A DNA stretch of 64,000 nucleotides from Oscarella lobularis (taxonomy: Eukaryota > Porifera > Homoscleromorpha > Homosclerophorida > Oscarellidae). Position numbers and translations under genes: made by a program. Numbering within the stretch: the stretch's first letter is position 1; every line of letters begins with the position of its first letter. The stretch is from positions 3,038,001 to 3,102,000 of the forward strand of contig NC_089178.1 of the NCBI RefSeq assembly GCF_947507565.1. The letters run 5' to 3'. Positions 11,692-22,425 of the stretch are shown in pieces. The notes below the pieces were generated by a model. The model ran no database searches. It worked only from the letters and a program-made list of their open reading frames with translations, and was not told where the DNA came from.

Positions 11692-14600
11692 ATGAAAAAA
11701 CGCGTCGTAATGTCGAGGAGGACGAACGCGGCGAAACAACAGAAAACCGTGAAAGACGTACTCCGAGACAAACCTCGAAGTGCACTCGTTGTTTCTAAGC
11801 TACCAATGAAACCCCCTTCTCCAAAATTAGTAGAAAAATTCGAGAAACTGAGCACGGATTCGTCGAAGACATTTCAAAAAAGGAAGTTGTCCGACAATGC
11901 CGTGGGAAATGAGTGTCCGTTCGGAAGAGTTCCCATTGTAAACGCTTTGAATTGTGGGAAGAAATCTGTCACACGAGAAGAAACCACGCCTATTTCGCGC
12001 AAGAGCGAAGATTGTTTGATTTCTGAAACTCCAATACGTGAATCAGTAGAAGCAGCTATGGAAACTGATTCGGCCTTACTACAGCAGCAAGAGGAAACGG
12101 CACCTGTTTCAGAACAGACGTCAGGAACTGAACGCAAGATCAAAGTGCGTTTGATTTCAAATGATACTCCGGTAGTTGAGCCAGCAGCACCAGTGCCTAT
12201 GGAAACGAATCAGCACGAAGACTTGGATGATCCATTTCTTGATGCTGATGATGATGATGACGATCTGCCTGTAATATCGCTCGAGCGTCAGAGGGAGAGC
12301 AGCGTAGAGAGAAGGTAGAGAGAGAGGAGCGTTTTCTGGATTTGATTGCATAAATGTATGCAATTTATTTTGAAGGGATGTAGATGCGGTGTGTCAAGAT
12401 GTAAGAAGACTTTGGGAGGTTTGTTGATAAAAATGGGGGATTTTTTTCTCTAGAGATCATCCCGTCTTGATCAATTGCTAGAGTCAACCTATAAAAACGT
12501 ATAAATATCATTATGATTATTGTTTTGATTGATCAGTGGATTGATATTGTTGTAGGAAACTCTGGCCTGTATGAAATCTGAAATTCTGGTTTGTCTCTTT
12601 CTCCACTGGTATACGTTTAGTTGCCACAGAGATTTGATATAGAATGACCAATTGGGAGATAGAATCAAAAGGAGAGCCAATGAAGATGACGAGGAAGGTA
12701 TGGGATTTTATTTAATTAATATGCGGGGGAAATAATGCTATTTTAGCGTCACCTGACCTTTCCGCCGATGACCAGGCAAATTTAGATAAAGTACATACAA
12801 AGTAGCTATGACATCGTCTTGCTATTGTTTCGATTCTTTATCCATTCAGTTCATGATTCACACCAGCGAAAGTCAGCTAGAAATTCCCGGAGAAAAATCA
12901 TTCAATGGGGGTCCTCCCATGGTGAGATTGATTTGATGTGCGGAATTGTGTACATGTAGCGACGTACAGCCTTTGCGATGTCCTATGCCGCGTTTCAGCG
13001 GACCTCTTGATGCCATGCAAACATTCCTTCAATCCATCACAGATGGTATACATAGAGAAAAGGGCCACACGATTTGTTTATTAATTACTAATTTATTTAG
13101 AGGATACTCTTAGGGCAGCAGTTGGTTTTGATGCAATCCATCTGATTTATTTGAAAGTTATTTGTCCAGATCAAGTTGCCCAGTGGCTTTTCAAATACAG
13201 TTAGAAAAGATCATTTATTCATTCATTCATTCATTCATTTAATAGAGTCTATTTTCATCTAGTGTGCTCTCAGTCAAACGTTGACATAGTTATGTGCTGT
13301 TTTAAGTCGTTGCTCTCCTGGATGAAAATAGGAAAAGAGGTCAGTAGGGAGAAGGATTTAGGATAGGATATCTAACGTTGGCCGCTGTCTACAGGAACCA
13401 GATTGTGGCACCCAATGGTTTCCCTCGGTTTTAGTCGTCTCCGGAGTTCTTGCTAGCTATGGTAGAACGCGTAGAATAAAGGCAAAGGCAAATTTCCCTT
13501 CTACGTTTCCTGTCTCAGGTATGACGCTCGAATCGGCTCTGCCGGAGCGACTTGTTGACGCAGACGCGACCATAAGACGCTTTCGGTAATCTAACCTATC
13601 CAGAAAAAAGTTCAAAAATATATGACTCCACTATAGCGGAAAAATTTTGGAGACCTTTGTTGCTAAAGTGGAACCCGTTGGTTCCGGTAAGAGCATCTTC
13701 TCTCTTGTCCGTTCTCCCAATGATCCTTTTTTCTAAGATGGCGTAATTCCCGTTTTTGCCTTCTCGAAGATGTTGGAAATTGTAGCATTGAGTATTGACT
13801 TGAGGTACACTTAACTCTAATAGGAAGTCGTTTAGGAGAGATCATAGCTTCGTTCTAGACCAGAAGTTTATACCGTGGAAGACGTGTTTGGCTTCCTCGC
13901 AGTCATTGCGCGATGTTCTCTCGACAAGCGCACCGTCAGGTAAAAAGGAGAGTTTTTTTAGAAACGTTCTGAACTCAATTCTCGCTCTCAGTCTTCAATG
14001 CAGCGTTCAAACGCTCGTTACATCCTGTCTTGATTGGTTTCTCGAAGAGGATTGGTTCGCGAAAGTAAGAAGCATGTATGTTTTTTTTGTAATTTTCTGA
14101 ACGGTTTGTATACGCAGGCGAAGGAGCTCTGCGTTCTGTTTGGGTGTCTTTCGGATAACCACCGAAATTTACTCCAGTTAGCGACGAATTTGCCAGTAGG
14201 GCAGAGAGGCGTGTAAGTCAGAATCATCTTTTGAAAGCGAAAGAATGAATTTTCGTGTATTTAGCGATTTTCAGAAATTATTTAGGCATGTTTGCCGTCG
14301 TCGGAAAATAGGGTTTCAATTTTGAATTGTTCTTTTTTCGCAGCTATTCGCTGCTCTGCAGATTTCATCCTGAAAAACGCAACGTGCCGTTTGAAGTAAG
14401 ACTACAATATTGCTCAACATAAATTCTAAAATCAAATTATTAGAAAGTTGGTCTGTCTCTGAAGGTGAAATTTTTAGGTCTATTGTTGGTTGCTTAGAGA
14501 CTAGTGCCTAATACGTCTTAGATATCTTATTTGATACCCTTTGTGGACGCTCTTGAGCTGAGTAGTGACTCCGATTATGGACTAATTAATACGTTAATTA

Positions 14601-14993
14601 ATTTGCTGGATTTTTGCGTCGGAAACGAGGCTCCAAAAAGAGAAGAAATGGTCAGACCTCTCAGTGGTGTCATTGAAAATTAATTTTGTCTGTTAGAGCG
14701 ATCTGACTCGTTTGTTTGGCTTGCTGCATTCGCGAGTTGGAGAAATCAAAGACAAGACAGGACGTGATGTGGCTAGAGGGAAGGTAGGACAATACATATT
14801 TTTATGAGATGTTACAGACTTTGCTTTTCTCTAAGACAAAAGATTTTATTTATCGTCTATTACTAAAGTATGATGCATTTATCCGTTTCAGACGTTCGTC
14901 CCAGGTACAAAAATACTGATATCCTAATCTTATCTACAATCTATTTTTTAGTCTACTATTCGCGACTACTTGAATTTGGGCGATAGAGCGTAA
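11692..14993 (+). CDS. SLF2/FAM178-like protein (SMC5-SMC6 loader-associated), tentative
   Basis: Multi-exon gene. A long first exon (to about 12314) encodes a disordered, basic then acidic N-terminus ending in an Asp-rich run. Short exons follow: RSSRLDQLLESTYKN, PLRCPMPRFSGPLDAMQTFL, RAAVGFDAIHLIYLKVICPD, DQVAQWLFKY, GTQWFPSVLVVSGVLASYG, GKILETFVAKVEPVGS, LCVLFGCLSDNHRNLLQLAT, ISYLIPFVDALELSSDSDYG, LTRLFGLLHSRVGEIKDKTG and KDFIYRLLLKYDAFIRF. The stop is at 14991. The segment around LSDNHRNLLQLATNLPVGQRG and the C-terminal helices resemble, as I recall it, the FAM178 domain of human SLF2, a factor that brings SMC5/6 to damaged DNA. The link between the first exon and the rest is inferred from strand and spacing. 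Identification rests on remembered family features and is moderate. Confidence 0.5.
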
Positions 14994-15141
14994 TGTTCGT
15001 TTTCGGGTACAATTCAATTAAGAATGGCTGATGACGTAATATTCTTGCACGTGATAAAAAGCATCCGGGAGTTGCCGCTCTTTCTTTTCTCCCCCTCGCC
15101 GACGCTGAGACGCCAACTGGAAACGCAGGCCTCGTTCAGAG

Positions 15142-17618
15142 ATGGGAATCTCGTTTTCCAATCCAGTCGGTGACGACAAGCAGGCTGAAATCAAAGGTAC
15201 GCCCGACGACGAGTGCACATGGTTGGCAGAGAGGGGTGTGTCCTCCTTCGGCAGAGCTCATCGAAGCCGTGCTCAAAACGTTCACGCTCCAATACACGAA
15301 AGCATACGGCATCGAACTGCTGAAGAAAATCAAAGCCGACGTGCAAGCAGAGCCGCCGAGCTGGCAACTGTTAGAACGCCCAGTAAGCGAAATTCCCTCG
15401 TCACCACGTTTTCCCCAACAAAACTGCGCCAGAGCGGATCGTTCAAGAAGCCCCTGAAAACCGGCTATCTGACAAAACAAGGCGCCGTTCGCAAGAGCTG
15501 GCTTCGACGCTTCTTCGTCGTTCGCGCCGACTACAAAATCGAGTATTACGAAGACGAAGAGGCGAGTTGCGGGGGAGCCGAGGGGAGGGGCTTCAGACTA
15601 GACGTGCACACCTTTCTGTCTCACTCAGATCTACAACAAGGGCGGAAAACCAAAAGGGACAATTTCACCATGCGGTTACACGGTTTCGCGCGACTTGGAC
15701 AAGGATCTTCTCTCGCGCGCTCAGGAAATCGCCGAAAAAATGGGCAAGCGCCACATCGAAAACCTTCGAAGGTTCTCTATTCTTTTCTTTAGGCATCGAT
15801 GCCAGCGATATTCCGGCCATACCGAAATACCCCAATTTCGCGTTCGAAATTCATCACCATCGACGTCGCTGCTATTTCATTCACGCCGAAAAAGAGGAGG
15901 AAAAAGACGAGTGGGTCAAAGTGTTCAAGCAGTGTTGTCGTCACTGCTACGGTAATTAAATAATCACTCAGTCAGTCATGTTCATTTTTGAGAACGCCCA
16001 TAACAAGGATTCAATAATCCTGACCCCGTTGCCCAGGCTGCCTTCCGTCAGGCAATTCGACGCACGCGCTGGGAATTGGGTCGCTGGGGTTACTGGACCT
16101 ACGGTGGTAGCGAGGAACAGGTACAAAGCAACAATTCCTATTGAAACTATTAGCGATTCTGTCACATATAGGTTCTAAGCGATCTGATTGTCGATGAATT
16201 GAATTGGACCGTCATGAAAGACGTCTACTATAACATCAAGGGTCCCTATGCTATTAGGATGACTATTCGAAACAAGGTAGGAATTCTTAAGGGGGAGAAA
16301 AGTGATGGATCCTAGCTGCATTTCTTCTTTTTAGGTCTTGCAAACGTTGGATACGTTTGTAAGCGCTGCCGTCACTCCCGCCTACAAGGCAATGGAGACG
16401 GCCGTGAAAGCGTTGCGCGGTCGCGTCGAAGGAATGATTCGCGAGAAAATCGAGCCGATTTTCGGCGCCGAAAAAGAAATCAAAGAAAAAATCAAAAGTG
16501 GAAAGGAAGAACTTTTTATGTTAAGTGTTCTACGTTGATAATTTTTCAGATGCCGTTGTGGAGACGGTGAGTCCCGTCTTGTCTGAAAGGGTATCTCCTC
16601 GTCTGGCGGGAATTGTGCAAATTTTGACGTCACCCGTGCGGAAAAACTCGACTTTTGATCGCGTGGTTGCTTTAATTTTTGTTCTCAGATGTCGGAAGCC
16701 TTTCAAGAGACGAGAAACCTTTTCGACGAGAAAGTGGCTCATCTGGCTCGAAAGGTGAAAGACAACAATGGCTTCGGAGACAAAATGGAGCACGTGCGTA
16801 ATCTACAAAAAAAGCACGTTCACGTTTTCTCTAATTCAAAATTTTCTTCTCAGTATTTCCACGACTTGGACAACGCGCCTCAAATCATCTACGTCATGAG
16901 TGACGCCTATAAAAAAGTCGACGTCATGCACGATCCGCTCTGGGCTCTGCGTCAATTTTTCGACGAGATTGAGCCCTGGTCTCTCATATGGACAGCTCAC
17001 GACCTGCTGAAAAGGGCAAGCGATGGCGCGGCAATTCAAAAGAGCCAAGTATATGATGACATTCTTCTTTACTAGGTTCTAGACAATGCCATGTACACAT
17101 TCGAGAAAGAGCTTCAGGACGAAGGCGAGCAGACCAACTTGAAAACCGATAGCGGTGCAGCAGAGGCGGCAATCTTGAAAGTGAAAGAAAGCGTTCAGGA
17201 GGTAATGACCTAATTTATTACTGTAGTTGTTCTTCCGCAATTCAATTTTTTTCTACAGAGATTTGCTCACGATGCTTCTGATGCAACGACGGAATATTAC
17301 AAGGACATTATGCTTTCTATTGTCAAGCCATTTTTGCTCAAGATTGTGAATCCGCTGACAAAACCGGTACATATAGAAAGAAAGGAGAAATGTGAGCCTA
17401 TACTTTTACTCTGAAATTCAGCTACTTGAGCCGATTAATAACGCCGTTCCCGACGCTTTCAAGGAGATTATTGACGTCGAGGAGATGTTTGAAAGTGTCG
17501 TAGAAGGCATCGTTGGAGACTCTATTTCCAAGGGTGAGTGCCGTAACCGAAAATTACAAAGCTATACACTAATGTTCTCCATCTCGTTTCAGTTATCGAA
17601 CACGTCACATCTTCATAG
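15142..17618 (+). CDS. Niban (FAM129)-like PH-domain protein
   Basis: Starts MGISFSNPVGDDKQ, with a Gly-2 that could be myristoylated, as in animal Niban. A helical exon follows (LIEAVLKTFTLQYTKAYGIE), then an interrupted PH domain (TGYLTKQGAVRKSWLRRFFV, continuing to AFEIHHHRRRCYFIHAEKEE). A long helical body carries the Niban landmarks RWGYWTYGGSEEQVLSDLIV, VMHDPLWALRQFFDEI and NAMYTFEKEL. It ends VIEHVTSS at 17618 after a small final exon. I count about a dozen introns, all short. The very long acidic tail of vertebrate Niban-1 is absent, so this is the core fold only. Vertebrate Nibans are linked to stress-regulated translation and survival signalling; the role here is unknown. Confidence 0.8.
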
Positions 17619-17858
17619 GCTAGAAAAGACTAGGAGAGCTGCAGCGCTTCTGTCAGTGTGTTTCTACCTCGTTTCATTTCGTTTTTTTTATAATCTTCGC
17701 TGGTTCAATTGGTTTTTTGTTGTTGTGTGTGTAGGAGAATCCATTCAATTATTCAATTAGCTGGCTGATCACACAGAAGAGAGAAAGCCCGGGTATTTTA
17801 GCAGGCGCACGCGCTGCGACAGCTTGGAGTCTTCAGCTCCTCGAAAGAACGATCAACG

Positions 17859-18381
17859 ATGATGCACATGGTTTTCTACTTCGGCCAATCGTTCCAGTAT
17901 CTGTTCAGCGGATGGAACGTGACCACTAAAGGCGGTACGTCAGAACGCGCATCGTTTTTGAGATTCGAATGACGCAATTAGGCCTCGCCGGCACGATGCT
18001 GGCCATCTTTACTCTCGCTGCTGCCTACGAGGGACTTAAATCCTTTCGGCAGTGGCTGGTAACTCGAAAGTCGGGTTCCTACGACTTGGAAGGACAGGAA
18101 AAAAGTCCGCTGGTTCGAGGCTACCGATCGCCCAAGTGAGTCAGAACGAGCCTTATCGAGGCGATATTGTGCATTTGAATTTACCCAGAATCGGATGGCG
18201 TGATCACAGCATTCAGACGCTATTGCACTTGGTGCAGATTACAGTCGCCTACGTTTTGATGTTGGCTTTTATGACGTACAACGGTTGGCTGTGCATCGCT
18301 CTTCTTCTTGGCTCGGCATTCGGCTATCTGGTGTTTGCGAAAAGCCGGGAAGAATTTGCCGATCAAAGCGACTGTCATTAG
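17859..18381 (+). CDS. CTR/SLC31-type copper transporter 1 of 4
   Basis: Small three-helix copper channel subunit; family members trimerise to pass Cu(I). Three exons: 17859-17934 (MMHMVFYFGQSFQYLFSGWN), 17982 to about 18133 (TM1, AGTMLAIFTLAAAYEGLKSF) and a last exon with HSIQTLLHLVQITVAYVLML, TM2-TM3. TM2 holds the selectivity motif MxxxM (MLAFM) and TM3 the packing motif GxxxG (GSAFG). It ends in a Cys-His pair (SDCH), as is common in CTR1 tails. The extracellular N-terminus is very short and lacks the Met/His clusters present in the two copies near 46 kb. Confidence 0.85.
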
Positions 18382-18440
18382 ATTGTTTTTTGCTAGCGTG
18401 CGCTTCTGCTGCTCATATTTTTTTCGCCGTATTTTTTAGC

Positions 18441-19044
18441 ATGGAACCGAATGCGGTTTTTCATTTCGGTTTTGAGTCGCAGCTTCTCTTTCAGAACTGG
18501 AAGGCCGAAACCACCGAAAGTAAGCTATACTCTTGATGCAAGGGCCCCTTTCGAGGAACTTACGATCCTTTGCAGATTTAGTCGGCTCGTGCTTGAGCGT
18601 ATTCTCCGTGAGCATACTTTACGAGCTCCTAAAATCCTTCCGAAGCTGGCTGGCAGATCGAGGGCGACAAAAACCAATCGCAGACGTCGAAAGAACGAAC
18701 TACGGCACCCAAACTGAATCAACCAGTCTCCTTCCATCGAAGCCACAACGGTAATATCCCAGAAACGCAATTACAAAGAGGCTTACGATTGTCCCCCACC
18801 CTCTCCACGCAGTCGCTCGACTTCGTGGCCCCTACACGCAATTCAGACCTTTTTGCACGTCATCGAAGTCTTAGTCTCCTTCAGTCTCATGCTGGTCGTG
18901 ATGACATGCAACGCGTGGTTATTTCTATCGATTGTACTCGGTTCGACACTCGGTTATTTCGTTTTCGGTAAACGGCGAGAAGCATCGCGAGCCCAAACCC
19001 CAATGAGACCTCTCTACTATCGAACCGACACCTGTCATCCATAA
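18441..19044 (+). CDS. CTR/SLC31-type copper transporter 2 of 4
   Basis: Second copper transporter, about 60 bases after the first and on the same strand. Reads MEPNAVFHFGFESQLLFQNW, TM1 (GSCLSVFSVSILYELLKSF), a polar loop with LLPSKPQR, then TFLHVIEVLVSFSLMLVVMT with the MxxxM motif (MLVVM) and GSTLGYFVFG with GxxxG. The tail ends DTCHP, keeping the Cys-His pair. Divergence from the first copy suggests an old duplication. Confidence 0.8.
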
Positions 19045-19080
19045 ATCCGCGGCAATTTTTTTATATAATAATTTCTGCCA

Positions 19081-20079
19081 TTAACTACTGTTATAGTAAA
19101 ATTTCATGTTGTTCCATAGTAGAAGGGACGACTTCTGTTTACGGCTTGCGAATTTCGTTTTGTGCACGCATATATTTTTCGAGCCGCTTTTTAACGCGTT
19201 CAATACGTTTTGTATTTCTCCCGATAAAGTTTTTGACGGTTGTAACGTGACCACGTGAAGCCGAGGCAATTGGATCGATCTAGAGGTCGCATGTTTTTTG
19301 GTGATTGGTTGACGTGCGCTAGTATTGTCGCCGAATTCTTCTTCTAGCACGCGATTGATTCCACCAAGTAGCATTTGGTAATTTGAAACGTCCGAATTCG
19401 GTGACCACACGTGACGTGGCGACTGAATTTGACGGGGAGCTCGGGGAGCTGGAGGGGCTTTTGCTCTAGCTTTTAGATTAGTTTTTTGTGGTGACGCGTC
19501 GGTAATTTTAGGGAGTTCCTTGTTAGTAGAATCCTCTGCTTTTTGTTGTGGCAAAGGGTGTCTTTTTTTTAAATGAAAAGACACTTTTTTCTTGCGAACG
19601 GTAGTCTGACGAGATTTTTTTCTCGTCACTTTTTGCCCAATAATGGGACTGGGCACTTGTATGTGTTGACAAGAAAGTGCCGGCTTTCTGACAGAGCCGC
19701 CTCTTTCCTTTCTATCCTCCTCCTCCTCCTTTATCAACTGTCGTCGTCGTCGTATAATTAGTCTAGGCATTGGACGCTCAATCCTGGGTAGAGCAATCTT
19801 GATTGTTTGCGTTCGACAGTAAATTGGTTCTTGATATGCCTTGACTTCGAGAGGAGGCTCGGCCGGTGGGGGTTCCTTTTTTCTCGGTTGACGACCGGCA
19901 CTCAACCGCAACAACGTACCAATATCCTGGGAATAGGACTCGGTGTATAATGACTACAGTTTCGCGCAGTCTCTCCCTACCAAGACAGGTCGTTTGCGCG
20001 TACTTTCTTTTTGCATCTACCTAGTGCCAGTCGCGAGTCACACGGGACGAATGGCATTGCGTTTGTCTTTTATACGCAT
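19081..20079 (-). CDS. Basic protein of unknown function
   Basis: Not recognised. One long exon (19081 to about 19960) encodes a very basic, Pro/Lys/Arg-rich, probably disordered protein with clusters such as RRRRQLIKEEEEDRKERGG and RKKSRQTTVRKKK and a more ordered stretch, YQMLLGGINRVLEEEFGD. There is no in-frame ATG near the exon start. A consistent model uses a small first exon at 20079 (MRIKDKRNAIRP) spliced to SLYTESYSQDIGTLLRL. The many basic clusters suggest nuclear or cytoskeletal binding, but no domain is visible. Confidence 0.55.
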
Positions 20080-20221
20080 TTTACGGCTAGTTCTATGGCT
20101 CTAATAAGGCTGCGCGGCATTTTGTTCTGTCAAGGCGGCTTTTTCTAAGTAGCTGGCGTCAAGACGGGACATATCTTGCCCAAGAGAACGGGCTCAGTTG
20201 CTCCTGTCACGTCTGCGGGTG

Positions 20222-21763
20222 TTAGCTGTTTAGTACCGTGGCGCCGCCGCTTTTGCGACGATACTTGCCTGGTAAGTTTGTTTGGTTTCCTTTCAGAGTC
20301 TGATAGGCGAGATAGGCGAAACACATGGCCTGAGATATTGCGTCGGAACCAGGTGATTAATTAATTAATGATTTTGTGAATACTTCTTTAGCGTCGCTGT
20401 TGATTCCTTCGTCGTCTGTCGTTCCAACTTTGTATTCGGAAAATTTTGTCGTCAGATGTCTACACTAACGGTTGATTGCTACGCCTTTGCGCGTATATTA
20501 TTTGCCTGAGTATTTGCGTGTTGTGTACTCCACCGCCGCTGACTAGTAGTCGTCTCAATGTGCCCTCGTTGTTTTCAAGCTTTGGTTTTAAAAAACTGTC
20601 GTAGTTAGATCGAACTGCCTCTACGGTGAATTCTAGTAGGCAAAGAGGAGATTTGATTAACAGAGCGTAGTTATTATTTATACCCGTTGCAGTGGCTATA
20701 AAATCTTCGTTACTAACGTTGAGTTGCTGGGCTTTTTTATGGAGTTGCATTCTATAATCTTTTCCGTACATCTAGTATAAAACGCTAAACCATTTTTTTT
20801 GTAGATGAGATCATGATGATTCGTTTTGACCTCTCGGCCGGTTGACTTTGGTGGACGGCGTTGCAGGAAGGGATCATTGCACATCCAAACTAATAGATCC
20901 CTGACTACCTTTCCTTTGGCTGCCTATAGAAAAGAAAGGAAGTGTCCACGGTAAGCGATCGATTAAGCACAACTAACCATCTGCCCGTTCCTGTCGAAGG
21001 GTTCATCAAAAAGATCTTGCATCAATCCGTCTATTACCATATTTCCCGGTCCGCAGTCAAAAGCAACGACTTCGGTCTTTGAATCGTCTAAAAAAAAGGT
21101 GTCAGCTAACGAGGCAGTGCAAAATACTACTTGTACTCCTTATCAAGGCCGTGACGTTACAAATTCCACCGACGTTTAAAAGCAGCACCACTTCTCCGTC
21201 ATTCAAATTTCGCCCGAATATTTGCAAGTCAAAGTAGGGTACCAGTGGTGCGCCTTGGCCACCCGCCGCTACGTCAGCAACGCGAAAATCTCCTACGGTC
21301 GTCGCACGGCACGTGACAGCAATCACAGACGGATCGCCGATTTGGAGCGTCGCGCGAACTCGACGCCCGTGCACCTCGCGCTCGTCCGGCGCATGATACA
21401 CAGTTTGTCCGTGCGAGCCGACGACGAATACGTCTTCCATGCGCAGACGAGCGCGCCGCGCAATGTCCAGCGCCGCCTCGGCGAAGAGTTGACCCAGTAA
21501 GACATTGTACGTGCACAATTGAGCCACGGAGCCGCGTGCTCCGAGCTCGAGCAGCTCCGCCTGCAGTCCCTTTGGATACGCGTACGTGTGGAAGGCCAAA
21601 CAATTCATTCGAATCCTAGCTACGAGTTTTTTTGCGCGAATGCCGGGTCCTATATAGGCTCCTCCTACCGGCGGCGTGTACAGTCGGTAATTTCGACCGC
21701 GCACGCGTCGATTCCGTCAGCACTTGTGCCCGACATCAAGCCGATAGCGTAAACGTTTTCCAT
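20222..21763 (-). CDS. anmK: Anhydro-N-acetylmuramic acid kinase (AnmK)-like
   Basis: Sugar kinase of the ASKHA fold. Bacterial AnmK phosphorylates 1,6-anhydro-MurNAc during peptidoglycan recycling. The start at 21763 gives YAIGLMSGTSADGIDACAVE, the family's phosphate-binding N-terminus. Next come VGSHGQTVYHAP, TLQIGDPSVIA, DFRVADVAAGGQGAPLVPYF, LLLNVGGICNVTAL, FDCGPGNMVIDGLMQDLFD and LLVSGGGVHNTQ. After an apparent GC-AG intron of 46 bases (about 20440-20485) the reading continues YKVGTTDDEGINSDAKE, and a last exon encodes AMCFAYLAYQTLKGNQTNLP. All motifs of the family appear intact. Several short introns show that it is a resident nuclear gene and not bacterial contamination. It may act on wall sugars of ingested or symbiotic bacteria. 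Confidence 0.88.
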
Positions 21764-21792
21764 CTTTCTTTCTTAGACCCCGTATAAAAAAT

Positions 21793-22356
21793 TTACTTCG
21801 CAAATCGAACGTATACGTCTAGGTCAATTAATTCGTTCGTCGCGTGGTGACGATCGAATTTGCGCAGCGTCGCTTCGAGTTCGAAGCCGCATCGGCGAGC
21901 CACGGCCGCACTGCGTTCATTTTCGCTTTCAGCTCGAATTTCGAGTCTTTGCACGTGCAAGACGTCAAATGCCAAGTCGGCGATCCGCTGCACCGCCTCG
22001 GTCACGTAACCGCGGCGTGCACACGACGATCGCACCCAGTATCCGACGTCCATGCGCGGCACGCGCCAATCGGGCCGATGCAGGCCCGACGAGCCGACAA
22101 AACGCCCCGTTTCCTTGTCGACAAGCAGCATGAACAGCTCGGCTCGTTCGATATAGCGAGCGAGCTTCTCGCGCATCATTCGCTCCCAATGAGAGTCGGG
22201 AAATTCTCCGGCCCAGCTAATCCAAGGTCGCAACTCGGGAAGCGATTCGCGCACCGCTTCGCCGAACATTGGACCGTCGCCAGGTCGCGGGCAGCGAATT
22301 AGCAGGCGTGAACTCTCGAATTCGGTAGGAACGTCTATTAGAAGCGGGTTCGTCAT
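21793..22356 (-). CDS. GNAT N-acetyltransferase, RimJ/RimL type
   Basis: Intronless 187-residue acetyltransferase. It begins MTNPLLIDVPTEFESSRLLI, the common RimJ/RimL opening, and continues RPGDGPMFGEAVRESLPELR and DVGYWVRSSCARRGYVTEAV, the acetyl-CoA-binding region (R-R-G-Y variant of the R/QxxGxG/A loop). RLEIRAESENERSAAVARRC follows, the C-terminal GNAT signature. Bacterial members acetylate ribosomal protein N-termini or small amines; the substrate here is unknown. It lies 29 bases from the AnmK start on the same strand. Lack of introns, bacterial-type sequence and a neighbour of bacterial origin suggest horizontal acquisition. Confidence 0.85.
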   Translation of the reverse strand: MTNPLLIDVPTEFESSRLLIRCPRPGDGPMFGEAVRESLPELRPWISWAGEFPDSHWERMMREKLARYIERAELFMLLVDKETGRFVGSSGLHRPDWRVPRMDVGYWVRSSCARRGYVTEAVQRIADLAFDVLHVQRLEIRAESENERSAAVARRCGFELEATLRKFDRHHATNELIDLDVYVRFAK

Positions 22357-22425
22357 TAGCGCTAATCACTATATAGCGCTAGATCACGTTTCTTTTCAGA
22401 TGAAACGCATGCGCGAAGAGGAAGC
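22357..22425. promoter_or_regulatory. 69-base bidirectional promoter between the GNAT gene and FUBP
   Basis: Only 69 bases separate the two divergent start codons, so promoters and 5' leaders must overlap. No TATA box is evident. Confidence 0.45.
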
